Shown piece by piece: positions 25,790 through 35,700 of a DNA stretch of 64,000 nt. Within the stretch, counting starts at the first letter, position 1, and each line of letters starts with the position of its first letter. The position numbers and the translations under genes were made by a program. The stretch comes from Corynebacterium sp. TAE3-ERU16. Its GTDB lineage: Bacteria > Actinomycetota > Actinomycetes > Mycobacteriales > Mycobacteriaceae. The notes beneath the pieces were generated by a model. The model saw only the letters and a list, made by a program, of their open reading frames with translations. It did not search any database and was not told where the DNA came from. The stretch is from NCBI RefSeq assembly GCF_019209935.1, contig NZ_JAHUTN010000002.1, positions 248,001 to 312,000 of the forward strand. Direction: 5' to 3'.

Positions 25790-27027
25790 TGCCCCACCTT
25801 CCGCGCGGTTCCGGGGTTTTCCTCACCGGATGACGGGTAACCGCCGTCATGCTTGGGCTCGGGATTGGTTACCGGCGCAGGCCCGGGAGACGCGTCTTCC
25901 CGTGGTACCCCGTCCCCGGGAGCCGGTGTCTCAGTCTCAGGGGGAGGTCCACCGACGGGATCCGTGGATTCGGGCTGCGGGACGGGTTCCGGTCGACCAT
26001 CGGCCGCGGTATCCGGTTCCGGGGGAGTCGCGGCCACGGTATCCGGTTCCGGTGATTCCGGGACACCGGGAAGGTCGGGAACCCCTGTACCGCAGGAGAA
26101 CTGGTCCAGGGCATCGTGAGCCAGTTCAGCGAGGAGTCCGGCACCGATCAGTGCGGTTCCGACACCGACCGCTCCGAGAATTCCGGTGCACGGTCGCGGA
26201 TCGATGCCACTTCCCGCCCACTCCCCACCGGATGCGGAAACATCGGGTGGAACCGGCCCCGGCGATCCGGGGTCACCATCCGGGAGGGGCCGACGGGGAT
26301 ACCAGTGGGCGGCTGCGTCGAACAGGGCTTCCGCCGCCGGGGTCAGGGGCGCCGGCGGGGCGTCCGCGACCGTGGCCTGACCCGTCATGAGGTGGTTGAG
26401 CCCCCCGCACATCGTTTCATCCCGGTCCACGCACAGCCCCCAGATCTCGTGGGCGCATTCATCGACGAGCGTGGCGGCGGCACTCACGAGCCGACGGAAG
26501 CACTCCCAGTCCCCGTCGCCGTAGGCCTCATCGATCATGCGCGCCTGTCCCCTGATGGCCGACAGTGTCGCCCGGGCGGTCACCCCGGCGGCCTCCCCGG
26601 ACATCCGGCACAGGGTCGCGTTCGCGGATATCGCCCGGGCAGCCTTGTCCAGTGCCTGATCCTGTCGCGTGCGGTGCTCGAGATACTCCGTTGCGACGGC
26701 ACCGAGTCTGTCCCCGATCAGCTTTCCGATTCCCTCATCGCCGAGTTCGTCGATAACCTCGGAGACTCGGTCGACCACCGGTTCAGGCCAGGTGGATCCA
26801 CCGGCAGCTGTGGCCGATTCGAGAACCGCGGTGGGGTTGAAACCCCTGACGGTCCCGGTGGTCTCCGCCAGTTCCTCCGGCGTCACCCGCGGTCCGGTCC
26901 ACGTACCGCGGGCCGCGGCGCACAGCTCCTCCACGACAGCGCGGTAGTCCTCCACCGCTCCATCGAGCATCCGGACGCCGGTGTCCGCGTCTTCCGCATC
27001 CCCCGGGCACGGCAGCGTTCCCTTCAT
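25783..27027 (-). CDS. Rv3439c-like Ala/Pro-rich protein
   Basis: A 414-residue protein at the position of M. tuberculosis Rv3439c (described there as alanine- and proline-rich). Residues 1-235 are mostly alpha-helical and Ala-rich (AVEDYRAVVEELCAAARGTW, ATRQ-type helices such as EHRTRQDQALDKAARAIS), like the long helical N-termini of type VII-associated proteins. A hydrophobic stretch at ~285-305 (GILGAVGVGTALIGAGLLAE) is followed by a ~110-residue Pro/Glu-rich tail. ATG start at 27027 with AAGG 8 nt upstream; a GTG one codon earlier overlaps the previous stop. Function unknown. Proximity to the ESX-4 locus makes a secretion link possible but unproven. Confidence 0.7.
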   Translation of the reverse strand: MKGTLPCPGDAEDADTGVRMLDGAVEDYRAVVEELCAAARGTWTGPRVTPEELAETTGTVRGFNPTAVLESATAAGGSTWPEPVVDRVSEVIDELGDEGIGKLIGDRLGAVATEYLEHRTRQDQALDKAARAISANATLCRMSGEAAGVTARATLSAIRGQARMIDEAYGDGDWECFRRLVSAAATLVDECAHEIWGLCVDRDETMCGGLNHLMTGQATVADAPPAPLTPAAEALFDAAAHWYPRRPLPDGDPGSPGPVPPDVSASGGEWAGSGIDPRPCTGILGAVGVGTALIGAGLLAELAHDALDQFSCGTGVPDLPGVPESPEPDTVAATPPEPDTAADGRPEPVPQPESTDPVGGPPPETETPAPGDGVPREDASPGPAPVTNPEPKHDGGYPSSGEENPGTARKVGQW

Positions 27028-27365
27028 CACGGCAGCCTTCCCAGATCAGCGCTGAACGCCTCATCCTCCGATGTGAGTTCGGTGATCTGTGCCAGCGCCG
27101 CGGCCACGGTGGCGCGAACCGCCTCCAACCGGTGAGCCGTCGACGCGTGAAGGCGCATGAGCTGACTGTCCAGTTCGTCGGCGAAATCCCGGAATCCCGT
27201 CCCCAGGCCGTCCCCGACGGGTGCCGGGGACATGCCCGAATGTCGCTCCTGCTGTAGCTGGACCTCGTCCAGGAGCCGTCTCAGAGCCGGAACCGCGCCG
27301 TCGCTGATACGGAAGGATGCCGTACCGCCCGTTGCCGGGTGGCCGGGGTTGTGACCGTCATCCAC
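27027..27365 (-). CDS. Rv3440c-like small helical protein
   Basis: 112 residues at the position of M. tuberculosis Rv3440c. GTG start with AAGAGG 7 nt upstream. After a short disordered start it has two predicted helices (GAVPALRRLLDEVQLQQERH and FRDFADELDSQLMRLHASTAHRLEAVRATVAAALAQI), a helix-turn-helix hairpin size reminiscent of WXG100/EspC-type type VII substrates, but there is no W-x-G between the helices. Its stop overlaps the next gene (GTGA/ATG), so the three genes form one operon. Confidence 0.65.
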   Translation of the reverse strand: MDDGHNPGHPATGGTASFRISDGAVPALRRLLDEVQLQQERHSGMSPAPVGDGLGTGFRDFADELDSQLMRLHASTAHRLEAVRATVAAALAQITELTSEDEAFSADLGRLP

Positions 27366-27623
27366 GTTTGAACCTCTTCATCAGTGCCACGGGGGCCTCG
27401 CCGGGACCGGGAATCACGGTGTCGGATCTTCCCGATAATCGTTTCTGGCCCTTAGACCGGGTCCTGCGCCGAAACGGTTCCCCGTACCGCTCACGCGAAC
27501 CGTTCATTCTGGTCGCGCATCGGAAACTCACTGGCGACCAGCGCGAACGCGGTGACCGTACGAACCATCGGGGGTACGCCGGGGGTATCAACGGAGAGGT
27601 TCCGGTGGTTCGCGATCCGACAC

Positions 27624-28967
27624 TCAGATCTCAGCGACGACGGCGGCCAGTCTCCCGGCCACGCGGCGGGCGGTCTCGGCGTCCGCCGCTTCGACCATGA
27701 CCCGGTAGAGCTCCTCGGTGCCCGAAGGGCGGAGCAGCACACGCCCGGTGTCGCCGAGTTCTTTCTCCGCCGCCTCGGTGGCCTCGGTCACCCGGGGACT
27801 GGACGAGATGACCGACTTGTCCGACACCGGAACGTTGATGAGAACCTGGGGCAGAACCTTCATCGCGGCGGAGAGTTCCTTCAGGGACTTCCCCGTCTCC
27901 GCCATCCGGGCCATGAGGGTCAGTCCGGTGAGCGTACCGTCACCGGTCGTTCCGTTGTCGGGCAGGACGATGTGGCCGGACTGCTCACCACCGAGGGAGA
28001 AGCCACCTGCATTGAGATCCGCGAGAACATACCGGTCCCCCACCTTCGTCGTACGCAGGGTGATTCCCGCCTCCTCCATGGCGAGTTTGAGTCCGAGGTT
28101 GCTCATAACGGTGGCGACGAGGGTGTTCTTGCGCAGCTCCCCGTTCTCCTTCATCGCGATGGCCAGTATCGCCATGATCTGATCCCCGTCGACGACCGTG
28201 CCCTCCGCGTCGACCGCGAGGCACCGGTCGGCGTCCCCGTCGTGGGCGAGACCGAGGTCCGCACCGTGTTCGATGACCGCCTGCCGCACCTGATCGATGT
28301 GCGTGGATCCGCACCCGTCGTTGATGTTGTACGAGTTCGGTTGATCGTGGATGGCGATGACCTCGGCACCCGCAGCCCCGTAGGCGAGAGGTGTCACCTC
28401 GTGGGCCGCGCCGTTCGCGCAGTCTACGACGACCCTGATTCCCGACAGGTCGCGGGTGACGGCCTGGGACAGGTGCTGCAGGTACCTCTCCTGCGCATCG
28501 TGCGCCTCCTCGAGGACCCGTCCGATCCCGTGCCCGGTCGGCCCACCCTCCGGCAGTCCGGCCATCGCCGCCTCGATCTCATCCTCGACCTCATCGGCGA
28601 GTTTGTGCCCCCCTGCCGCGAAGAACTTGATGCCGTTGTCCGGCATCGGGTTGTGTGAGGCGGAGATCATGACGCCCATGTCCGCTCCGTAGTCGTCGGT
28701 GAGGAAGGCGACCGCCGGGGTCGGCAGGACGCCGACACGCAGGACGTCGACTCCCTGGCTCGCCATGCCCGCGGAGAGCGCCGCGGCGAGCATCTCCCCC
28801 GAGACCCGGGGATCCCGACCGACGATGGCCATCGGACGGCGTTTGGAGGTGCGGTTCTCCTTGGTCAGGACATGGGCGGCGGCAGCCCCGAGGCGGAGCG
28901 CGAGGGGCGCCGTCAGAGCCTTGTTCGCCAGTCCGCGTACACCGTCAGTTCCGAAGAGTCGAGTCAT
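27624..28967 (-). CDS. glmM: Phosphoglucosamine mutase
   Basis: Converts glucosamine-6-P to glucosamine-1-P between GlmS and GlmU. 447 residues starting [12 protein letters not shown]. The phosphoserine loop is [13 protein letters not shown], the Mg site HDGDADR, the sugar loop GGEQSGHI, and the phosphate-binding loop [21 protein letters not shown] hexamer lies 6 nt upstream of the ATG, so it too may be leaderless. The 257 bases downstream of it hold no convincing gene. Same neighbourhood as in M. tuberculosis (mrsA next to rpsI-rplM). Confidence 0.97.
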   Translation of the reverse strand: MTRLFGTDGVRGLANKALTAPLALRLGAAAAHVLTKENRTSKRRPMAIVGRDPRVSGEMLAAALSAGMASQGVDVLRVGVLPTPAVAFLTDDYGADMGVMISASHNPMPDNGIKFFAAGGHKLADEVEDEIEAAMAGLPEGGPTGHGIGRVLEEAHDAQERYLQHLSQAVTRDLSGIRVVVDCANGAAHEVTPLAYGAAGAEVIAIHDQPNSYNINDGCGSTHIDQVRQAVIEHGADLGLAHDGDADRCLAVDAEGTVVDGDQIMAILAIAMKENGELRKNTLVATVMSNLGLKLAMEEAGITLRTTKVGDRYVLADLNAGGFSLGGEQSGHIVLPDNGTTGDGTLTGLTLMARMAETGKSLKELSAAMKVLPQVLINVPVSDKSVISSSPRVTEATEAAEKELGDTGRVLLRPSGTEELYRVMVEAADAETARRVAGRLAAVVAEI

Positions 28968-29125
28968 GTGTCCATTATGCCGGTACGCCTCCCCTGGTAC
29001 GCGCGTCGGGGTAACCCAGTTCATCGAAGGCGCCCTGATGGGGCCCGAACAGCATTCTCACCATGTCTGATGACGCCGGACACCGGATTGGACCCGGTGA
29101 ATGAATGCCCACCACCCGGAACGGC

Positions 29126-29166
29126 GAAGGCCGCCGCACCCACGCGAGTGGGGAGCGGCGGCCTTC
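29126..29166 (-). terminator. rplM-rpsI terminator
   Basis: GAAGGCCGCCGC (29126-29137) pairs perfectly with GCGGCGGCCTTC (29155-29166), a 12-bp stem 40 nt past the rpsI stop. Confidence 0.85.
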
Positions 29167-29206
29167 GGTTCCCACGGTGTGCGCGGGAAAGAGGATCCGG
29201 AGTGGA

Positions 29207-29752
29207 TCAGCGCTTCGAGTACTGAGGGGCGCGGCGGGCCTTGTGCAGACCGGCCTTCTTGCGCTCGACGGCACGGGCGTCACGGGTGAGGAAGCCGGCC
29301 TTCTTCAGTGCATCCCGGTCAGCCGGGTTGTAGTTGATGAGGGCACGGGCGATCGCCAGGCGGAAGGCGCCGGCCTGGCCGGTGGGGCCGCCACCGCCGA
29401 GGTTGGCGTGGATGTCGAACTGTCCCTCGCGGTCGATCAGGGCCAGCGGAGCCTTGATCAGCTGCTGATGCAGCTTGTTCGGGAAGTAGTCCTCGAGGGA
29501 GCGACCGTTGCAGAAGAACTGGCCGGATCCGGCGGTCATGCGGACGCGCACGATGGCACGCTTACGGCGACCGACGGTCTGGATGGGGTGATCCAGCTCA
29601 GCGGGTGCAACCGGGGCATCCTGCTCGGCTTCGGTCGTCTCGGGGGCGATCGCGTCACCGATGGTGGTGGTGAACTCCTCGGTCGCGGCCTGTGCGGCGG
29701 CGATGTCGGAGGCCTCGGCGGCCTGGGGCTCGTTGGTGTTGTTCTCGGTCAC
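29207..29752 (-). CDS. rpsI: 30S ribosomal protein S9 with N-terminal extension
   Basis: 181 residues. The conserved S9 core begins near residue 58 ([16 protein letters not shown]) and ends in the decoding-site tail RRAPQYSKR. The first ~55 residues are an acidic, Ala/Thr-rich extension ([20 protein letters not shown]) absent from E. coli S9 and known in actinobacteria. GTG start overlapping the rplM stop (GTGA). Confidence 0.97.
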   Translation of the reverse strand: MTENNTNEPQAAEASDIAAAQAATEEFTTTIGDAIAPETTEAEQDAPVAPAELDHPIQTVGRRKRAIVRVRMTAGSGQFFCNGRSLEDYFPNKLHQQLIKAPLALIDREGQFDIHANLGGGGPTGQAGAFRLAIARALINYNPADRDALKKAGFLTRDARAVERKKAGLHKARRAPQYSKR

Positions 29753-30192
29753 TGGGCCACCTGCTTGATCTCGTAGGTCTCGGGCTTCTGGGCAGCGTAC
29801 GGGTGCTCGGAGCCGGCGAAAACGCGCAGCTTCTTGACGGACGCACGGGTGAGCTTGGTGTGCGGCATCATGCCCTCGATCGCCTCGAAGACGACACGCT
29901 CGGGGTGCAGCTCCATGGAGCGCCCCAGGGTCATGGTCTTCAGACCACCCGGGAAACCGGAGTGGCGGTAACGGAACTCACGGTCCCGCTTGTTGGACGA
30001 GATGTGGACCTTGTCGGCGTTGATGACGATGACGTAGTCACCGCAGTCGACGTTCGGCGCGTAGAGCGGCTTGCCCTTGCCGCGCAGCAGGTCGGCGACG
30101 TGCGTGGCCAGGCGGCCGAGCACCACGTCGGTGGCGTCGACGACATACCACTTGCGGGTGATGTCACCGCTTCTCGGGTGGTAAGTAGACAA
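29749..30192 (-). CDS. rplM: 50S ribosomal protein L13
   Basis: 147 residues, the usual length. It starts at TTG ([20 protein letters not shown]) with AGAGGAG 6 nt upstream; the homology begins exactly there. [17 protein letters not shown] and HSGFPGGLK are family landmarks. Cotranscribed with rpsI from a strong promoter 190 nt upstream. Confidence 0.97.
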   Translation of the reverse strand: MSTYHPRSGDITRKWYVVDATDVVLGRLATHVADLLRGKGKPLYAPNVDCGDYVIVINADKVHISSNKRDREFRYRHSGFPGGLKTMTLGRSMELHPERVVFEAIEGMMPHTKLTRASVKKLRVFAGSEHPYAAQKPETYEIKQVAQ

Positions 30193-30379
30193 AATGACTC
30201 CTCTGAAGAGCGTTGTGTCGAAAACTGCCGGCCACGAATCAACGTGCGGATGATCAGATACGGCGGCCGGTGGAGACCCGCACTGATCCGCTGTCCCCCG
30301 CAGAACTCTCGCCGCATCCGTTCGGCCTGAGCCGTTTCGGATCGGTGCGACGGGGTCAGCGGGAGACTCCACACACAGA
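30193..30379 (-). promoter_or_regulatory. rplM 5' leader (about 187 nt)
   Basis: Stretch between the probable transcript start (near 30379) and the rplM TTG. It contains GC-rich complementary segments (GGCGGCCGG near 30263 and CCGGCC near 30227) and is long for this gene group. L13 leaders are known sites of ribosomal-protein autoregulation in several bacteria; that role here is inference. Confidence 0.45.
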
Positions 30380-30385
30380 AACGTC

Positions 30386-30414
30386 AGTCTAGGGGATGAG
30401 TGGGAAAACTCCAA
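30386..30414 (-). promoter_or_regulatory. rplM-rpsI promoter
   Basis: Minus strand: -35 TTGGAG (30409-30414), 17-bp spacer, -10 TAGACT (30386-30391). Both hexamers are close to the housekeeping consensus of this group. Confidence 0.85.
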
Positions 30415-30444
30415 CCCTACGGCGTGGGAGGCCGCCCGACGACA

Positions 30445-30474
30445 GCCCCATCTCCCGGGAACGGAAGACGGGGC
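30445..30474 (-). terminator. Terminator of the esx pair
   Basis: A 12-bp stem GCCCCGTCTTCC...GGGAGATGGGGC on the minus strand, fully paired if two G-U pairs are allowed, with a 6-nt loop. On the plus strand the same positions mismatch, so it is a minus-strand RNA signal. It separates the esx genes from the rplM promoter. Confidence 0.65.
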
Positions 30475-30883
30475 ATGCGTCCGGACGGCCCGTACCCGGG
30501 TTGAGCGGCCCATTCTGATGGAGCTTCCGTCATAGCGCTGGGGGACACTGTTGAACGGATGGACGGGACAGCTCAACCCGGTGACCGAACGGAATCGGTG
30601 TCGACCGCACCGCAGACGAAGTCCGGGATCAGGTACCCCGGCCCAGGGTTGTTCCCACACCCCACTCATCGAGGGAGGCGGTCAAGGGACGGGAACACCA
30701 CGGACGGCGACGGGACGGTCCGATACGCCGCGCAGACGACGCGGGATCGGGGATCCGGCGGACGATGTGTGGTTGCACGGGAAGAGCGGCTCGCCGGATC
30801 CGGTGGTCAGGGGCTACGGAACGGAACAGGATCTGTGCGGCATCACCCCCTCGGCCGAGCCGCATGCACGGGCGGACATGACG
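30475..30883. other. 409-base stretch without a gene
   Basis: Between the esx terminator and the end of the first esx gene. Open frames on both strands have unnatural composition (Arg/Pro/Gly-rich) and no ribosome-binding sites. I see no structured RNA or repeat in it. Confidence 0.5.
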
Positions 30884-31174
30884 TCAGCTCCAGCTGGCGG
30901 CGGCCCGCCGGTTGATGTCACTCATCCGGTCGTTCCCCTCACCCACGGTGCGGGCGATGGTGTCGAGAATGAGGTTGAGTTCAGCTGCGGCGTTGTCCCA
31001 TTTCTGTTGGGCGGCCTGGTACTCCACGGCCGAATCGCCTTCCCAGGCTTCCGCCATGGGCCGGATCTGACGTTTGATCTCCTCCAGCTGCTGGCTGATG
31101 CGGCCTGACGTCGCGCGGATGTCTCCGACGACAGCGGCGATCTCGCCGAACTGGTAGCGGATGGTGGATTCCAT
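30884..31174 (-). CDS. WXG100 protein, EsxT/EsxA-like (ESX-4)
   Basis: A 96-residue type VII secretion substrate: two helices joined at W-E-G (44-46, RPMAEAWEGDSAVEY). ATG start with AAAGGAA 6 nt upstream. With the 105-residue partner 36 nt upstream it forms the secreted heterodimer of the locus, at the position of EsxT in M. tuberculosis ESX-4. No Y-x-x-x-D/E secretion motif is visible after the second helix (it ends INRRAAASWS); the partner or another substrate may supply it. Confidence 0.92.
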   Translation of the reverse strand: MESTIRYQFGEIAAVVGDIRATSGRISQQLEEIKRQIRPMAEAWEGDSAVEYQAAQQKWDNAAAELNLILDTIARTVGEGNDRMSDINRRAAASWS

Positions 31175-31210
31175 GTTGGGTTCCTTTGGTTGATGATCGG
31201 GGACGGGACC

Positions 31211-31528
31211 TCAGAGCTGCAACCCTGCGACGTCGGTCCGGCGGAGAGCGTCGGCGTTCTGTGCCTCGACGTTCTCGAAGGCTCCGGCGTTGCTCCGGAG
31301 ATTCTCGGAGATGGCACCCAGGGATTCCTGGAGCTTGACCGCGGCGTTGTTCCAGCGGCCCATGAGTTCATCGAACGACACCTGTGCGGCGCCATCCCAC
31401 GACCCGCGGACCTGCTCGACCACGGAGCGGAGTCGGCCGAGTTCGTTCCGGATGTCGTCGTTGGTGGTGTCTACATTGGCGGCGGCCTGTTTCATGACGG
31501 CCGCTTCGGTGCGGAAGATCTGACTCAC
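31211..31528 (-). CDS. WXG100 protein, EsxU/EsxB-like (ESX-4)
   Basis: 105 residues with W-D-G at 44-46 (VEQVRGSWDGAAQVSFDELM) between two helices and a C-terminal tail after ENVEAQNADALRR. GTG start with AGAGAGG 6 nt upstream. It corresponds to EsxU in the ESX-4 order eccC-Rv3446c-esxU-esxT-rplM. Expected to fold with the downstream esx product and be recognised by EccC. Confidence 0.92.
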   Translation of the reverse strand: MSQIFRTEAAVMKQAAANVDTTNDDIRNELGRLRSVVEQVRGSWDGAAQVSFDELMGRWNNAAVKLQESLGAISENLRSNAGAFENVEAQNADALRRTDVAGLQL

Positions 31529-31588
31529 TTCTGGCCTCTCTCGTTGCCTGAATGTTCGGGACTATGGAGCACGCGTTCCCGGTGAAGG

Positions 31589-31614
31589 GACAGACGTCTG
31601 GCCGGGTGTCTGTC
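31589..31614 (-). terminator. Hairpin upstream of the esx pair
   Basis: GACAGAC (31589-31595) with GTCTGTC (31608-31614), a perfect 7-bp stem between the Rv3446c-like gene and esx genes on the minus strand. It could be a partial terminator that sets the esx:ecc transcript ratio, or just a leader structure. Confidence 0.35.
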
Positions 31615-31732
31615 GCGTGCCTCCCGGATTCCGGACTCCGGGGAAAAAGCTCTCCGCCGTCCGGCTTACCGGGGTGCGGGTCTTTCTGCTCTTTCACTAG
31701 GGTGAGACCCACCGAACCACCGGCTGGTTCCG

Positions 31733-32761
31733 TCATTCGACGAGATTCTCCGGATTCTCTTCTTTCCGCAGGACAACGCTGTTCACCGCCATGCGGCAGA
31801 TCGCCCGTTGGGCGACGGTGGGAGCGATCCGGGTGTGACATCCGACGCTCATCTGGTGATCCTGATCGACCCAGGTGATCCAGTCCACGAACGATCCGTC
31901 ACCCGGATCCTCGCGGTAGGCCACAGCCTGCACCCCGGGTCTCAGACCCGCGCGATCCGAACGATGAAGGACGGGATCGGTCTCCACACGCATCGAGGTC
32001 TCCTCGAGAATCGTCTCCGGGGGAAGACCCAGGGCCGGATCCGAGGCCAGATGTATCCGGAGGTCCGGATCCGGCCCCGTCGCCATGACGCCACCGGTCT
32101 TCCCGGGATTCAGGATGTACCCGGCGGGCAGCGCGACGCTGATGCCGCCGGCCTCGAGCACCACACTGCCCGGCTGCGGGTCCGGTGGCTTCGCGGACAC
32201 CGCGGGCTCCGGGTGGGGTGAGGTCGATCCGGGCGCGGTCGCGGAGGGCACCGTCGGGGTGGGTACGGGAACGGTGCCCGCCCTCTCGGATTCCTCGACC
32301 GGACTGATCTCGTCCCGCAGACTCCACCAGGAGACCGCGACGACACCGAGCACGACGGCCACGATCGCCGAATGGAAGAGGGTCGGCCGGAACGGTGCCC
32401 GGTGACGGCTCCCGGACCGTGGCCGCCGGATCGTGGGAACACCGTCCGCCGGCACGTCGGTGACGCGGTGTGCACCGCCACGGTCCCCGACGGATGTCTG
32501 GAGGACGCCGTCGTCGACCTCCGCGCCGTCAGCGAGCAGGACATCGGTGAGCAGACCCGCCGAATCAGGGTCGGTCGCGATCACCGTGACCCGGGCCCCC
32601 TCCCAGGTCCCGCCGAGGAGATCCTTGGCCTCCGCCACGACGGTATCGAGCCACCGGGGACTGTCCTCGGGAACCAGGTCGTTCCGGAAGATCGTCTGTT
32701 GTCCTCCTTCGGTGTCGGTCAGTTCGAAGACTGTGGCGGTCGCCAGGATGGTGATGCGCAT
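31733..32761 (-). CDS. Type VII secretion-associated protein (Rv3446c family)
   Basis: 342 residues. The N-terminal ~85 residues form a small cytosolic alpha/beta domain (RITILATATVFELTD); one membrane helix follows at ~129-147 (FHSAIVAVVLGVVAVSWWSL), then a Pro-rich linker and a C-terminal extracytoplasmic domain of ~140 residues (GISVALPAGYILNPGKTGG, MSVGCHTRIAPTVAQRAICRMAVNSV). This layout and place, between eccC and esx, match the Rv3446c family found only in ESX-4-type loci. ATG start with AAAGG about 10 nt upstream. Role in the secretion machine unknown. Confidence 0.88.
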   Translation of the reverse strand: MRITILATATVFELTDTEGGQQTIFRNDLVPEDSPRWLDTVVAEAKDLLGGTWEGARVTVIATDPDSAGLLTDVLLADGAEVDDGVLQTSVGDRGGAHRVTDVPADGVPTIRRPRSGSRHRAPFRPTLFHSAIVAVVLGVVAVSWWSLRDEISPVEESERAGTVPVPTPTVPSATAPGSTSPHPEPAVSAKPPDPQPGSVVLEAGGISVALPAGYILNPGKTGGVMATGPDPDLRIHLASDPALGLPPETILEETSMRVETDPVLHRSDRAGLRPGVQAVAYREDPGDGSFVDWITWVDQDHQMSVGCHTRIAPTVAQRAICRMAVNSVVLRKEENPENLVE

Positions 32762-32799
32762 CAGTGAGTGACCTTTCTGTCGTTTCCGCGGACCCGGGG

Positions 32800-35700
32800 T
32801 CATGGTCGGGCTGTCTGGCAGGTCCCTTGGACAGTTCCACGGGTCATCCAGGTTCCCCGGCCCGGAGGTTGCGGGACGGGACGGATCCCGAAGAGGGAGC
32901 CTTCGTCGCGGTCGGCGTCGAGGAGGAGCACAGCGGGCGATTGATCGCGGAGCTCCGAGATGAACGGGTCGTACAGGGCCCGGGATGCGCCCCCCGACTT
33001 GCGGGTCAGCACGACGTGCAGTCCGATGTCCCGCGCGTGCGGGATCAGTGCGCGGAGAGGCGTCAGTACGCCGTCGGCGAGGAGATCATGGTCCTCGATG
33101 ATCAGGAAGATCTCGGGACCCGACCACCAGGACCTGTCCCGGAGCTGCTGTGCGGTGACATCGATCCCCGGGAGGCGCCCGCTGAGGGTGGCCAGTGTGT
33201 TCGTCACCGCCGCCACGACCGCATCAGACGTCGCCGCGTACACGGCGACCATCGATTCGTCGAGCGCTCCCAGATGGGTACGCCGCGGATCGAGCACGAC
33301 CATGCGGGCGGACTCCGGGCCCAGCGCGGTGATCCCGGAGACGATGGTCGATACCAGGGTGGATTTCCCGGATCCACGCGAACCGAGGCACAGCAGGTGC
33401 CCGTCCACTTCCGGGTGCCAGTCGAGAGGTTCAAGGCGCGGTCCCCCCACCCCGAAGAGGATGCCTCCGGCCGGGCCCGCGGCATGTTCGCCGGAGCGGA
33501 GATCAGCGAGCGGAATGTTGCCGGGGAGCTCCCGCAGCCGGGGAACCGGGACAGACCCGGACTCCTGTGAACGTCGGAGCACATGCGCGAGATCCTGTGC
33601 ACCGGAGTTCGCAGTGAGCATTGGCTCCCCCTCACCGGTGATGCCGCGTCCCGGGAGCGACGGGAGACTCTCCTGGGCACGCCTGTTGACGAGGGAATCC
33701 AGGGGCTCGGTGAGTTTCAGCTCCATCCGGTGGCTGATCAGGTCGCGGATGGCCGGCCGGATGGAGGTCCACCGCTGGGTGGCCACGATGAGATGCACCC
33801 GGCTTCCCGGCCCTTCTGCGGCGATCCGCGAGAAACAGTCCCGGAGGTCATCCGAGATCTCGACGACCGACTGCCAGCCGTCGACCACGAGGAAGGTGTG
33901 CCGGTGTTCCGCCTCGTCGATAAGGCCGATCACCTCGTCGATGATGCGTCGTGTCTTCTCCGGCTCGCCCCTGCCCGCGCACCCGGCGACGTGCGGCAGC
34001 ACCCCCAGATCCCCGAGACTACGGCCACCGTAGTCGAGAACGTAGAAACGGACGTCGCCGGAGCCGTGGGTGACGGCGAGGGACAGCATGATGCTGCGCA
34101 ACGTCGTCGACTTTCCCGTCTGCGGTCCACCACAGACGGCCATGTGCCCACCGGTTCCGGTGAAGTCGACGCTGTACGGGTCCTGGCGCTGCAGGAACGG
34201 CCGGTCGATGATCCCCAGCGCACATGTCAGGAAACCCGGCTCTCCCGGGCGCCGGGGGTGGTCCGGGGAACCGGCGATCCGGTGGATCTCCCCCAGCCCG
34301 ATCGACGCCGGCAACGGGGGCAACCAGATCCGGTGGGCGGCCATCCCCCTCGCCCGCGCGGCCGTGACGGCGGCGGAGACCACCGAATCAAGAATCGTCG
34401 GTCCGGTACCCCGCGACTCGGCGGGGCCGGCAGGAGGCCGCACCTCGTCCACGTCCACATCCGACCAGGCGTCGTAGTGCCGTACCTCCGATCCCGTCCC
34501 CCGAGCCGGAGGTCCCGTGTGCGACTCCACCTGAGTCGGTGCCGAGACGTAGGCTGCCCGAAACCGTGTCAGCTGCTCCGCTTCCGCCCGTAGGTAGCCC
34601 GTACCGGGTTTCGGAGGCAGGAAATACGCGTCCGGAACCCCCAGCACCTGCCGTGATTCAGCCGCCGAGAAGGTCTTCAGTCCGATCCGGTACGACAGGT
34701 GTGACTCGAGTCCCCGGAGTCGTCCCTCATCCAGCCGTTGGCTGGCCAGCAGGAGATGCACCTGCAGCGACCGGCCGAGACGTCCGACCGCGGTGAACAG
34801 ATCCGCGAAATCAGGATGCTGCCCGAGCAGCTCCGAGAACTCGTCGATGACGATGAGCAGGGCCGGGAGGGGTTCCAGGTCGTCCCGCTCCCGTGCCGCG
34901 GCATTGTGCTCGGTGACGTTGGCGAAGCCCCCGGCCCGACGCAGCAGTTCCTGTCTCCGGTTCATCTCACCGGAGATCGCGTCGTGCATGCGTTCGACGA
35001 GGTGCGCTTCGTCGGAGAGATTCGTGATCACGGCCGACGTGTGCGGCAGCCCCTCCAACCCCAGGAATGTGGCTCCGCCCTTGAAGTCGACGAGCACGAG
35101 GTTGAGTTCCTCGGGGGTGTGGGTGGCCACGAGTGCGATGACGAGTGTCCTGAGGAGTTCCGACTTTCCGGATCCAGTCGCCCCGATGCACAGTCCGTGC
35201 GGTCCGACTCCTCCGTGGGCGGATTCCCGGATGTCGAGCACCACGGGTTTCCCGGAGTCGTCCACACCGATGGGTACCGCCAACCGGTCTCCCCCGCGCC
35301 TGTTCCAGAGTTCGGTGCCGGACAGTTCGGATACGCGACCGAGGCCGAGGAGCGCGAGCAGGTCCGCTCCGGTATCGGGACCGGTGTCGGAACGCGGCCG
35401 CCGGTATCCGGTCATGGACCTGGCCAGGGCCGTGATCTCCTCCTGCGTCAGTGTGTCCGCGGTACCGAGTTCTTCCTGCCCCACGCCCGAGACGACGCTG
35501 ACGGAGCCGTCGACGTACAGGAGGAGGCCGTCGGTGCGGGCGATCTCCCCCAGTTCGGTACCCGGGCGGGAGTCGATGTCGATGACGGTGGTGACGTCTC
35601 CACCGATGGCGAGTCCGTCCCTGTACCCCGGTCCCGTGATCAGCACCCGGAACGCGGCGCTTCCCGGGCGCCGGGAATGGGGCAGCCACTTCGTCCAGCC

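Noticed and set aside
27358-27507. 49-codon minus-strand frame ending inside the Rv3440c-like gene start
   Set aside because: Overlap geometry resembles coupling, but there is no ribosome-binding site, the product is Arg-rich low complexity and no family is suggested. Left out for lack of support.
30551-31108. 185-codon plus-strand frame across the non-coding stretch and the esx gene
   Set aside because: Antisense to a certain WXG100 gene and compositionally poor.
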